Shown: positions 26,201-37,319 of the stretch, piece by piece
How positions within the stretch are numbered: the first letter of the stretch is position 1
Layout of the letters: each line of letters opens with the position of its first letter
Source: Plutella xylostella
Lineage: Eukaryota; Arthropoda; Insecta; Lepidoptera; Plutellidae
Assembly: GCF_932276165.1 (NCBI RefSeq)
Contig: NC_063984.1
Span: 9,431,501-9,495,500, forward strand
Direction of reading: 5' to 3'
Length of the DNA stretch: 64,000 nt
The notes under the pieces: generated by a model
Told to the model about the DNA's origin: nothing
The model's input: only the letters and a program-made list of their open reading frames with translations
Databases searched by the model: none
Made by a program: the position numbers and the translations under genes

Positions 26201-29200
26201 CCTGGGTTTTAGTCGGATTGACTCTTAGGCCGAAGTCACTGCTCCACTTCAAAATATGTTCTAGGTCAGTATTTGTTATTAATATTATTAATATTAACTT
26301 TAACTTACCTCAGCAGTTCTAGATTTGCCAGTCTGAAAACAACAGTTGAAGTTTATTTCAAAGAATTTCATTCCTCTAATGAATTTGAGTGACCATTTTT
26401 ACTTTCCGTATACTTACCTACTTATACTTAACTTTACTTTCGATGATGATAGCAAAGATTCAGGACAGAGCCCGTAGTATAAATTTTCATCGTGAACGTG
26501 AAGTAAAATTCATTGAGTAATTTTGTATGCAAATTTTAGTTCTGCTACCGACCGCCTGGAGCGCTGTACATATTTTCATACAAAATTACTCGATGAATAT
26601 TTTACTTCACGAGTATTGAAGGTTTTGTTTTTGACCAAATTCGAAAAATGAGGGAGGTTCTCAATTCGTGTGTATGTATGTTTTTTTTTGGTTTTCTTAA
26701 GGACTTTGCCCAGTAGTGGGAAAATACATACACTGTGTAAGAAAAAGGTTAAACATTATAAATGAACATAGGTACCTCGTACGCTTCTGAGTCAATGCCC
26801 TGAAAAAAGAAATGGGCTAGCTTAGAAACCTAGAATTTAAAGATGGAGCTTAAAGTTTCTCTGGTCAACTATAATTTCTTACCTCAGTGAAACCAGATAG
26901 GTTTAAATCTAAATGCTGTAAAGAAAAAAAAGTGTGCTTAATTATTTTCAATTTGAGTATTTTATTTGCAGAGAATTTACTTACCTATTTTATTAGGTAC
27001 ATTTGATAATATTTAATTATAATCTCCGCAATAGAAGGCAAATATGTACTTACGAATATATATCGGATAAAAACTAACCCGGAAAAATAAAACCACTGGT
27101 AAACTACCTAGTTATTTTAGTTTTTATAGTTAGTTGAAGGGTACTTAATATCTTATTCTTATGTTCTTAAGTGTCGGTAAAACTTACTAATTCATCTAAA
27201 TCCTTGTTAGCTGCTTTAATTTCTTCATGCTGAAAAAAATTGTTACAATTTTGGTAAAGGCTAGGCATAAATACCCTGGGACCATTTGGTTCCGCTACGT
27301 ATTGTTAGTAAGCTTAAAACACTAACATTATTTTTGTATAAATAAATAAATAAGTACAATAGGTACTGACGATACTTTGAAATTGTGAAGCAAGAAACTA
27401 AAAATTACAGTGGAAGGTATATCTAAAGTACTTATTTTTTTACAATATCCCTCCCTCACTATAGCTTTATAGCAACACTTGATGTAGAATCTACCACGGA
27501 ATGCCGAAAAACAAAATGAAACGACATGTAATTTCAGGAAACTCAGATTTTCAGGAGTGTGATGTGAAATTATGTGATAGAATATAAGGTGCCTATTTAG
27601 GATCAAGTAGATAGTATAGTAAGGTCTGCGAAAGATTTCCAGTGATGAACACTAGAGCTGTAAGTGTACTTGTTTGTCATCCATTTCATGCCATTAACCG
27701 TACAGTTTCCGAAATTGCTTAACTTGATACGCAAGAGTAGCCTGCCGTGGAAACCGACTGGTTTGCCTACATCTCGAGATCCTACATGCCCTACAAGTGT
27801 AATTCTTGTACCCCACTTGGCTATACGTATTTGCTTATTTGCCAAAACTGCTATGTGTGGTCAGTATACTCGCCAAAGTTATTGCCGTATTTCCCTATAA
27901 AATGCCTTTTGGGCAAATACAGCCTAAAACTTGGAAAATACTCAAATACGAATAGCCAAGTGGGGTAGCAGCATAAGAGAGAGACTCACAGCTTTATCTA
28001 TCTCGCTCTTCTGCGCCTCCGTGAGGTCGAGCTGGTGGTACGAGGCCAGCATGAGCTCGAGCTGTCGGATGCGCCGTTTCAGGCGGGACACCTCGGCGTT
28101 CCGGGCGGCCATTAGCGTCTCCACTATCACCTGGGGAATATTGAGCTATGCAGGGGAGAGTGGCCTATGGAGCTTAATGGTGAATACGGTGAATATCCAC
28201 AAAGGCGGATGTAAGGTTAAATGAAACGGCGCTTTTTTATACATAGCCTACATAATGTGTTGTGGTGTGGGTGGGTAATTCAATTTGCTTAAAATCTGGC
28301 CCTATACCCTGTCCACGTACCTATACAATCGAAAAATTGAATAAGTACCTACCTACCTACCCACCTACATTATATCTAGCTACCCAAGTAACATTTCATT
28401 CGAGCTTAGGTTGTAAGAAATGCCTTTAGGTTTTATAAGGGTTGTGAAAAGGTTAATGCTTTGCTATCTGGTCATATTGAGTACTTGAGAATGATTACTA
28501 AGTCCTAAAACTAATTGTTTATTAATACAACCTTGTAGCTGCTGATAAGAGTTTATATTAACGTTATTTTAACATGTATTTCAGGAGCATATAGTTCTAG
28601 GATCTTATAGTTGTCGTAGACTCCTGATTTACTTCTAGAAAAGCTAGCATTAATGCTAAAGTGAGAGCTTAAGGTTAAATTTTTAACCTTGATACAACCA
28701 CAAAGTTATGGAATATTTAAATTACTTATAAGTATTTTTTAAAACCTATCTTAAACCTTTAGGTTGATAAGAGTTGTCTAGGCAAACAAATTAGGACTAC
28801 GTGGTGAAAACCAAAAGCATTAAGCACTGGCTATGAGCTAAAGGCATGATTTAAGTCCTACAAGAATATTTTAAAGCTTTAGAGGCATCCTCAAAATATG
28901 TTTAATGCTTTTTAGTAATTTCCTAACGGCCGCCATATTTTATCACTGAAATAAAAAAAAAACTTACCAAAAAGATACATTTTAATTAATAAGGGAAAAT
29001 TCAGTAGCGTTTCATATACTATTCCAAATATATGTTTTTTTTATATAGACAGTACTTTTATTTCTAATATAAATTTACACCAAACATAAAATTTTATCTA
29101 TTTTTTTAAATTAAAATATCTTCAAATTTATCATTTACGAAAGGCCCGTCACTTATACAGAACTATTATCCGAAAGTATCACAATAAAGTGCTAGTCGCA

Positions 29201-30109
29201 CAAGGTTTTCATATTTCCTGACTTCAGCCTAACTACTTACTATATTTTGTATTAATACAACACTTACAAGTTAGCCATTTTGAGTCTTGGAAAGTGTCAG
29301 GTAATGGCGCCATTTATTATAATTATTATAAAATCTTACACAGAAACATTTTAAGACCCGAGAGTCCTGGGAAGGCATTACAAATATCCATCAAATGTGT
29401 TTCAAGTTATAGTAGAGTTATATCCAGGACTAATTTAGAACTTAAAAGCTGTCTTCCAAGGTTATGTTAACGTTAAATTAAGGTTGTGAAGGTTTTATTT
29501 AGGTTCTGTGTAAGTTGTTCAAAAGGTTCTGGGTTTGAGCTATAGGTTTTGCTGTAGCTCTCAGAAAGGTTCTAAAACGTGGGCCCTTTTTGCACTCAGG
29601 AGGTTAATATAAGGTTAATATAAGGTTATCGAGCCTTCTAAGTCTCACGAGTTGATTTCCATACAAAGGTTCTAGAACCTTTTCAAAACCTTTTTAAAAC
29701 CAAAAATGTTACTTGGGTAATCTAAGTAAGTATCTATTATCAAATTATGCACATAAAGAAATCATAATATGAATATGGCGCCGGACACATGCTATCATAC
29801 CCTATTCCTACGTCTGATAACTCCTTCCAACTCGTTCTTATTTAACTACCGCCTATTCACATTACCTCTTTACCCCCGCGCCTAATAGTCAGCATACCTC
29901 ACCTTAGTCGGTATATACTTGTGCGTGCACATGGTATTGTTCCTCTTGATGATGTCCACCAAGTTCTCTGTCTTGTCGGAGCAGAAGTGCGACCACGCGC
30001 GCGCGTCCGTGCACGAGCCATACGCCTTGAGCTTACCCTCATTCCGAGCCGGCAACTCAAACTGCTCAAACTCATCAAACACACGCTCCCGTTTCGTTAT
30101 AAAAGACAT
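14280..30109 (-). CDS. Very large coiled-coil protein, 21 exons
   Basis: Exons in transcript order: 30109-29903, 28130-27990, 27229-27188, 26915-26883, 26799-26776, 26332-26309, 24981-24955, 24516-24447, 24130-24045, 23952-23833, 23755-22886, 22453-22291, 21986-20512, 20115-19990, 19760-19559, 18758-16537, 15977-15750, 15463-15316, 15097-14947, 14736-14616, 14396-14280. Every junction is GT-AG and every phase closes, giving about 2198 aa. The N-terminus carries a 20-residue module (RNEGKLKAY then SC, D, RAWSH) shared with the divergent gene at 30668. The middle, above all the 870-, 1475- and 2222-nt exons, is Glu, Lys, Leu and Asn-rich heptad coiled coil. The C-terminus is basic with a possible nuclear signal (HKRRPKRVK). 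No motor, kinase or other enzymatic domain is visible. Such proteins are usually centrosomal, ciliary, Golgi or chromosome-associated scaffolds, but I cannot name the family. Exons 3 to 7 are microexons of 42, 33, 24, 24 and 27 nt, all phase 0. Confidence 0.85.
15512..15652 (-). mobile_element. LINE 3'-end fragment
   Basis: Read on the minus strand this begins at the block catccatccaaaggttgtc, passes tcgctataagcaataa and ends in a caaataaacagtactct tail. A close copy lies at 25083-25215. It is the 5'-truncated 3' end of a non-LTR retrotransposon, sitting in an intron between coiled-coil exons 15977-15750 and 15463-15316. Confidence 0.7.
18822..19076 (+). repeat. tRNA-derived SINE with a second type of tail
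   Basis: The tRNA-like head (tatggcgtactaaccacttagtgg, B box gggttcgattccc) and the agatatttgtttaaagacagatattt body match the copy at 1080. The tail is different: tgtgtagatatatcagctgtccg, then tagcttggggtcggatggcc and gatgtccccacatatttattt. It lies in the intron directly upstream of coiled-coil exon 18758-16537. Confidence 0.8.
25083..25215 (-). mobile_element. LINE 3'-end fragment
   Basis: Minus-strand sequence runs from the block catccatccaaaggttgtc to a caaataaagagtactctat tail, closely matching 15512-15652. It may be an independent 5'-truncated insertion or the true 3' end of the LINE whose ORF is just to its right. Confidence 0.7.
25216..26290 (-). mobile_element. Non-LTR retrotransposon, 5'-truncated reverse-transcriptase ORF
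   Basis: A 251-codon open frame (26252-25497) matches the C-terminal part of CR1/Jockey-type reverse-transcriptase proteins: a region like LGVYLDRSMTWKKQ, then the conserved DYADSCYPDL and LWNDLPSKIRQAP segments. The catalytic YADD part is absent because the copy is truncated near 26290. Downstream of the ORF is a CATA/TACA microsatellite (about 25390-25450). It lies in the coiled-coil intron between exons 26332-26309 and 24981-24955 and is antisense to nothing, being on the same strand as the host gene. Confidence 0.85.
25395..25450. repeat. (CATA)n microsatellite
   Basis: Imperfect tetranucleotide repeats of cata/taca in the 3' tail of the LINE. Confidence 0.8.
27809..27969. repeat. Hairpin (MITE-like) element
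   Basis: The left end taccccacttggctatacgtattt and the right end aaatacgaatagccaagtggggta are inverted copies of about 24 bp. The interior has no coding capacity. It abuts coiled-coil exon 28130-27990 on its downstream side, 20 bp into the intron. Confidence 0.7.
28383..29717. mobile_element. 1.3-kb DNA transposon, TA-flanked, non-autonomous
   Basis: The ends are inverted copies (cccaagtaacattt at 28383 and aaatgttacttggg at 29704-29717). The dinucleotide TA flanks both sides (28381-28382, 29718-29719). The interior is rich in aaggtt and aacctt words near both ends and has no long open frame. It occupies the first intron of the coiled-coil gene. Confidence 0.75.
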
Positions 30110-30667
30110 CTTACTTAAAATTAAAACGTTTGTAAATTAATATAAATATAAATTCACTTTTCCCCACCATCCATTTTACGCATAACGATACGATTTTAAA
30201 ATTAAAGTTTGTATAAATATTTTATGGATAAGAAAGTGGAAATTTGTTTTGCTGTCATTTGAAATCGGGATGGCGGGTGACAGTGGCAGTTGGCATAGAC
30301 AAAATAATAACAGTGCGACAGTCAATTGTTTCAAGATTTACTTTAGATCATCTTGAGAAGGAACATAAGTACCTATACTTCTCGAGCGAGAAGCTTGAGA
30401 TCAAAGAACGAGAAGCTTGAGATGGCTACTAATAATTTTTGCCAGCATGGTATTGTTATTTTGCGCCTGCGGCGGTAATTTTTCTTGGGTAGGCTGATAT
30501 AATTTTTGTTCCTTTACATCTTCTGTTTCTCTATGCCCCCATGCCCCCATTCTACTTCTTTATACTTTTATGCTGTCAAATTGTCAAACACAATATTATA
30601 TACAAACTTTCGGTACAAAATTTAACGTCTTTAAACGCTTAAACATCTCCAAGGCTTGAATAATTCA
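30110..30667. promoter_or_regulatory. Shared divergent promoter region
   Basis: The 558 bp between the start codons of two head-to-head genes must contain both promoters and 5' UTRs. No TATA box is obvious. A short direct repeat (cgagaagcttgagat) occurs twice at about 30388-30424. Confidence 0.45.
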
Positions 30668-33237
30668 ATGATTCGAGCTGGATGCCAGCGGCCGCTAGCT
30701 TCTAGAAACGAGGGGAAACTCAAGGCATATGAGTCTTGTGAAGACTGCAGAGCATGGAGTCATGATCGTAGTAAGAGGAGCCAATACCTCAAGCAATGGA
30801 TTAAGAGTGATATGACCAAGAGTTTTCTACCAGTCAGTTGCTTGGTTGGTTATCTGGACAGCATGACTCGTAAGGGAAGGGGAGACGTGAGTAAAAATAT
30901 TACATCTCATCCAATGAATAGATTGATTTAATTTTAATAAATACCTTACCCTCTCTTATGGCTAGACGATAACCGAAGCCTAGAATCTACGTAGGTTTCT
31001 TAGTAGCATTTGATATTTGCAACTATTAGAAGTTCATATGTAGCCGTGATAAGAAACTATGGATAATTTGTAGTTGACCCCGCGTTGCCATCCGGACTGC
31101 AAGTCCAAAGTACTGCTCGACAGCATCCAGGCGTCCTGCTGCGCCATGCGAGAGTGCCTGAGGAATGACGAGAAATGCTCCAAGTATTTTGTTGAGGTAA
31201 AGATTTCGTGCATACAATTATATTATTTCTTAGACGGATATGTTGAAATTTCAGATTCTAAGTTAGGTCTTACTATTCTAGGAAGAATTCGAAACCTCGC
31301 ACTGGCCGTGCGAACGCTGTCTCGAGGCGTTGAAGGGAATAAAAATGTTATGGAAGCTGATTTCGGAGCGCATATTCCACGTGAAGTACTGCGCCGATGA
31401 CAGCGGCGTCCACTCGTCCCGGAGCACCAGCGTGCGCAGCCTCGCCAAGCACTGGCAGCGGGAGGTGATCACGCAGACGCTGCTGGTCAGCAGCTTCCAG
31501 AGAGGAGACGGGGAAGGGAACTTGAGACGTCATAGACACGTGGCCAGCCGCGTCAAGTGCAACAGTTCAGGGTCGAGCCGAAGCGTCCGGTACCGCGCGA
31601 AGGCAGATGTGGAAACCATATCGATCTGCAGCTACCAGATGTGCCTGAAGCCTGCACTCAAACCTTCGTGTGAGAAGCCCCCAGTAAGAAGTATAGGCTG
31701 CGACGCGTCCACCCGCGACCAAGACGAAATTAAACAGTTGAAGAGCAGTCTCACCAACATGCAGTGTCGGTTGGAGGCGCAAGCTCGGGAACTGGACCGA
31801 ATGAGAGAGGAGAATAACTTGCTGAAAGTAGAACTGCAGAAAAAAGTTAATGAAATAAATGCACTTCGGCCGTCGCGGCCGTACACCGCCCTGTGTTTGA
31901 AGAGAGACGCGGATAAGAACAGATTGAGGCCGTTCGAAGGGAGTATCGAGGACTTTGGCTGCTCTCACGCGACTAACACCGACTCTGAAATGGTTATTAC
32001 TTTGAAGAACTGCAAAAACAAGGTAATACCCTAATAATTGACTCTTTGTAGATTTTTGCAAATATAAAAAACCTCTCAAAACGGAATTCGATAGTAAATT
32101 TTATACCAAGTATCTGTGAGTATTATTAAATTACAGCATTTCCGTCACGTGTCGTTGCTACAAGTGATTCACAAGACCAACGAGCCCGTGTCCCCCGTCG
32201 TCAGTGATTTTACTATCAGTAAACCGAGCTTTCAACACGAAGATCCACTGAAATTACTTACCAAAGGTACGAATACATACATTAAATGTTCGTAAGCTTT
32301 ACATATGGAAAAAATGCTACGCAACTATTGCTACGCCGTTGCGTCGTAGGCCTGTGATTACTACGAAGTAGAACTTTATTATTTTTTATTGATTTAAGTA
32401 AGTACCTACCTAGCTCTAAAACAATTACACGAATAAAATGTTTTTTTTTTTTAAACTACATAAGTACATGTTCTGAACAAGATAATTATGCTATCAAGTT
32501 TCATACATTGTAGTTTATTCTGATCTAAACCTATCCCCTCATTTGTAGTCGTTCTTGTATATTAAAATTTACTAATCGTAATATTCTGCAGTACAAAACA
32601 CGTTCGGAGCCATTGTCCAAAGAGAAATTAACATGGCTTGCGACAAGAAGAAATTTTCTAAGAAATGCAGCATTGACTCCACATATCGAGGGTTCCATTC
32701 TGGCAAAGGTGCATGCTCCTGCACCTCTATCAGGACCTACAACCAAGGGCCTCCGTGCGCTGGATGCCTGGTAAGTAAAAAAAAAGGATGATTCTTTCGT
32801 AGGTGCACACCAGAAAGTAGGCCATAGAGCCCTTAATTTTGAGCAACTTTCACGGATATTCACGAAAAAATAATCTATTCCCCTTGCACCAATTCAGATA
32901 AACAACATTATTTTTCAGGATATCCCAATGTTATTAATAACAAATGTTGTCAACAATGAGGAGCTCATGACCTACTTTTGAATGTGCACCTACGAAAGAC
33001 TCACCCTACACCTACCTACTCTACTACATATACATACCTACTTACCTATCAGTCTGCTTGACCGACGGCCTAAGACAGGTAGCCGGTAGTGGCTGGATGG
33101 TGAAGGCCGAGGGCAGAGTGTTGTGTTGTTCCTTGGGAGAGACCGATGACAGATCCACATACCTATAATAGTTGTGAACCTCTTGCCTTATTTTTCAGAG
33201 ATACGCCCCTGGCAGTAGTGAACCAACAATAAGATGA
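30668..33237 (+). CDS. Unknown Cys-rich, coiled-coil protein, divergent partner gene
   Basis: Six exons with closed phases, 30668-30886, 31074-31196, 31282-32022, 32137-32266, 32592-32770 and 33199-33237, give 476 aa. Residues 12-32 (SRNEGKLKAY, SC, D, RAWSH) repeat the module in the first exon of the coiled-coil gene starting at 30109. Residues 74-114 are cysteine-rich with CHPDC and SCCAMREC, then a WPCERC motif follows at about 121-126. Residues 260-308 form a short heptad coiled coil. The C-terminal exons have further CSC and CAGC pairs. I do not recognise the family and assign no function. The start at 30668 was chosen because it is the first ATG in frame with the conserved module; the upstream TTG at 30656 is not a plausible eukaryotic start. 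An AATAAA occurs about 10 bp after the stop. Confidence 0.8.
33058..33160 (+). repeat. Dispersed repeat fragment
   Basis: The segment from ctaagacaggtagccggtag through tggatggtgaaggccga closely matches a segment at about 47025-47110. It is a fragment of a dispersed lepidopteran retroposon in the last intron of the 476-aa gene. Confidence 0.55.
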
Positions 33238-33315
33238 TTTGGGAACAAAATAAACTGTGAGCGTTTTGTAATCGTATTTATTTATTAAACTATAAAGTTG
33301 TAAATGTTTCGTGTT

Positions 33316-35790
33316 TCAATTAAAATATGCCATTATGTTTATAACTCTATCGTAGATCAGTTCCTTTGCATCGTTTGCGAATACAAAGTCCAGATGATTG
33401 AATCCTTTAAGTGGCACCTTAAATTTACCGACGACCGATTTGACTCCTTTCCATAGTTTATCGACGTCTGATGGCGTGGACAGCCAGTCATTCTCTGCAT
33501 AGTGGAGGAATATGGGAGCCTCGATGGCACTCAGGTTGTAGGCAGGCGGCTTGCGGGTTCCGTACACTCTCTTGTTTTTGAACCAGCCGTGGTCAAACTG
33601 TCGGAACTGGCCGGAGTTGTACAGTTGTCCGAAATGTACAAATTGTCTACTGGAAGCGCCTGCTGGGGTGTGGCCGAGGACTATTGGCAGCATTGTCTGA
33701 AAAAAAAAAAAAATTTGTACCTAAGTATGCCTAAATATATCTAACTACTATCAGACCATAAAATAAATAGAAGTGCTTACAAATAACTCAGCTTAGTCAA
33801 TTATCTCATATCATACCGTATTCAACTGTTGTTCATCAAATCCACAAATGAGGAACAGAAGGTTAGTGCAGAGGAGTTGCGTGATGGCTTCCTCAGTACA
33901 GAACCTCTGGCCGGCCAGCTCATTGATCTTCCCATTTGGAAGAAACTCATTGGCGCCTAGCATTTTGAACACTACCTGCGTGGCAATACAAATTAAAATA
34001 AATGTAGAGATGATTTCATATAATTATTATGATAGATAATGATTACGCTTCCCAACCAGGGCTAAAGTACTCACTTCTAACGTATCAGTGAAAGGGGCAA
34101 TCGCCCTTATAAGTGGACTTCGAATGTTGCCGGCAAAAGCCACTGGAGCCAGCGCGTGCATCGACAGGATCTTCTCATTATACTCCGGTCTCGTTGACGT
34201 CATCACCCAGAAAACGGTGGTGCCTTGAGAGAAGGCAACATAGTGGAGTTTAGGCACCTTCGTTTGTTTAATAACGTAGTCAATCATGGCTGGTAAGTCG
34301 TAGTAGCCGATTTCGTGCCACGAGAAGGTCCAAAATGATGAAGAGGTAGGTTTGATTGAGACGTGGTTGCGAGAGTAGGTGTTCCCTCTCGCGTTCCCCA
34401 TCCAGACATCGTAGCCGGCATCGGCGAGGATGTACGCTGAAATGTTAACCTTCAGTTGTGTTATTCATGTTGTTATTGTTATCGAGGCATATTTGATAGT
34501 TATTACACAATTGCTTGTTTATCATAATCGATTAGCCGTGATCGTGGATATTATTATGTTATGGACATGATGCAATGTTAGTGGGAATAACCTTGCATTA
34601 AAATTATTGATGGGTGGCTTTATGTATTTTTCTGAGGTAATTAATGCCACGCGCCTAAAGACTTCAGTTTAGTGGAAAATAGAACTGCCCAGACCTCTAT
34701 TCTGGCCTATACCAGAACCAGATGTTCTATCTAACTAAACTAATTTAATTAATTAGGTAGCTATGGGTCGTTATGTAGACACGTGATGTCGTATCAAGAG
34801 ATAGAAGAACAGGCTTGTGAGTCTTGTGACGGACGATGATGAGATCTACACTAAGATACCTAGCTATTACCAAAGGTTTATAGTCTAAGATACATTAAAA
34901 ACTTAACAATCACAAGAGTACGATGAAATCAATCAATCAATAAAACGATGAAATACCTAATCCTTTCCCGGGTCTCATAAGGACCCACTCCGCAGACGAA
35001 GACAGCAGGCCATGCTGCAGGAACACCACCGGACGAACAGAGTTATCATTCTGAGCCCCAACGCCGCGCGGGATCCTGTGCATCTCCAGGATGTAGCCAT
35101 CTTCAGTGTACACTCGGTGTATCTCGCACGGGTACTCGTATTTTCTGATCAATGTGAACTGCGGATAAAAAATGGATAAGACAAACTGAGGTTAACAAAA
35201 AAAAAACTGAGCATTTCATTGCTTCTCACTCGAGCACGGATAAAATTTCACCCGGTATGTATAGCTGCTAACATAATAATGGACGGTGGTGTCTACTGAA
35301 GTTGGTTTACATGAAAAGTTTAGATTTATTCACACTCCAGTCTTCTACGGAATGATAGATACCTACCGCTAGGAGCTCTACAACTCGCTATACTCAGTCT
35401 TGGGTAGTTTATAGACTTCAGAAGAAAAATCTTCGTCATATAAACGCAGACACGTAAAACGCAGTTTAATACATTGCAGCAGTTCAGAAAAATTTCAGGA
35501 ACCAACGCAAGGTAGACTTGAGGCATATATAGACTGTACGCAACACATACAGTATACTTAGGTACCTATATGTATGTAAGGTTTGGTCAAGCGAGTCCTA
35601 TGCTGTAAACTTGTGATATGATAATGTATCTATCTCAAAAACTGGAAAGTAATAAAATATAAGTAAGGTAGTAAGTACATACTGTATCAAGACTTGCATC
35701 TTCAAGTATACCGGGATCCGTTACTCTTTCCTCAAAATCTGCTTTCACTAAGATCGAAAAGCACAAAATAACTGAAATCCGAATAATCAT
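33316..35790 (-). CDS. Acid-lipase family protein (lipase 3-like)
   Basis: Five exons, 35790-35683, 35158-34957, 34436-34075, 33975-33817 and 33696-33316, give 403 aa, typical for insect neutral/acid lipases of the alpha/beta-hydrolase fold. Residues 1-17 are a signal peptide. Exon 2 has the N-terminal lid-type region (EYPCEIHRVYTEDGYIL) and the oxyanion HGL motif. The nucleophile is Ser173 in A-F-S-Q-G; the usual pentapeptide is GHSQG, so the first Gly is replaced by Ala. Asp347 (HYAENDW context) and His378 (GFNHLDF) complete the triad. A secreted or lysosomal esterase acting on triacylglycerol or steryl esters is expected. The stop lies only 78 bp from the stop of the convergent gene at 33237. 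Whether the AXSXG change alters substrate range cannot be told from sequence. Confidence 0.92.
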
Positions 35791-35967
35791 TTTGAATAAA
35801 TAATGAATTATTTTAGAATCAATAGGGCAGGTGTTTATGAGAACTCTGGGCCCTTGATTGAAGCCGAGGTGAACGAATTGTTAATACTTAGATAAATAAC
35901 TGAAAGATAAGCCCTTATTAAGGGCAATGTTCAAGTGTCTCTTGATCCAGAAGATATTAATTTATAA

Positions 35968-36142
35968 GGGTGGTTACATAGAGAATCGGGTTCCCTGTAT
36001 CTACCTGTACCGGTAACCTGATTATGCGAAAGCGCTCACTGAGAGATTTAAAAATCCGGGAAATGCTCCGTTGAGCGCTTTCGCATAATCAGGTTACCGG
36101 TACAGGTAGATACAGGGAACCCGATTTTCTATGTAAGCACCC
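35968..36142. repeat. Palindromic (MITE-like) element
   Basis: Two nearly perfect inverted arms of about 70 bp (gggttccctgtatctacctg and its complement) surround a short centre. No ORF. It lies just upstream of the lipase gene. Confidence 0.85.
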
Positions 36143-36707
36143 TGACCACGGAAAGACTGTTATTATTTGTGTCTCCATCGGCAGCGTGAAGTTGGTCCCA
36201 TAATGCTATTTGCTAAATATAGGTATTATGGGTCCTACCTAGATAGGTACATAATATTATATGCTAGTAACTTGATACTTGAGGCTTTCCTTTAATTTAG
36301 GTACATATCTAATTATTTATTACGTCTAATCAATGATCTATTGGACCGATAAAATAACGAGGTCAATGTCATTTCGGTAGCAAATGCGTAGGCGATCGTT
36401 GACGATGGCCAAACCATCCAAACAGTACCAACGAATACATGTCTCCCCAGATACAAAAGGGACCGGCTACACTTGCTTATCGAAATACGAGGTTTCGGAA
36501 AACCGAGTCCGCGTTGATCTATGGCAACGAGAGAGAGACGTGATTTTTTTGACGAAATATGGGGTTTCGGAGTCTTCGGAGAGCTGTTCATGCTTCATCA
36601 CATTATTATTAAAATGAGCCCGGCCATTCGTCACTTCTATATTACTAGCCTGGCAAATAAGTTTTGAAAATATAGATTCTTTGACATGTACATTTTGGAT
36701 TATAACT

Positions 36708-37293
36708 AGAGCATAGTTACTCAAATATAATATTTTATGTAGCGTATAGGCACTTTTTTAATTTCGTTTATACTTGTACAATGATGCCGATTCTGAAGGC
36801 AGAAATTCTAATTTTAACGCATAACGCTGTCAAACCAAAAAATTTGCTAGCATAAAATGACATTTACGGAAACAATCATAGAGTCGAATTTTACACACAC
36901 ACACACGCCTTGTACTAATGTACTCCCTTGCGGGGTAGGCAGAGGTGCATTGCTGCACCCAATTTTCGTCTAGAGTGTTCTGTTGGTCCCAATGTAATAG
37001 GGGGCGGGCCTATTGCCATTTTACGGGCACATCCAAGACCCGAGAACAAATATCTGTGTTTAAACAAATATCTGCCCCAGCCGGGAATCGAACCCGGGAC
37101 CTTCTGCTCAGTAGTCAGGGTCACTAACCACTACGCCATTCGGTAGTCGAATTTTAAACAAAGAAATTAAGGTTTTGACAGCTCTAAATTTAGAATTTCT
37201 GCCTTCAGAATCGACATCAATGTACAAGTATAAACGAAATTAAAAAAGTGCCTATACGCTACATAAAATATTATATTTGAGTAACTATGCTCT
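36708..37293. mobile_element. Palindromic DNA element split by a SINE
   Basis: Left arm 36708-36836 and right arm about 37177-37293 are inverted copies (agagcatagttactcaaata at one end, its complement at the other). A minus-strand SINE (36893-37146) sits in the middle, so the SINE inserted after the element. Confidence 0.8.
36893..37146 (-). repeat. tRNA-derived SINE nested in a palindromic element
   Basis: Same family and tail as 1080-1340, in reverse orientation, with the B box complement ggaatcgaacc at about 37084-37094. A short CA run marks its 3' tail at 36895-36905. Confidence 0.85.
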
Positions 37294-37319
37294 ATGCATA
37301 AGTAGGTATTCGATGGTCG

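Noticed and set aside
31348..32079. Long antisense frames over the large exon of the 476-aa gene
   Set aside because: The plus-strand frame has matching splice sites in phase on both sides and the antisense frames have none.
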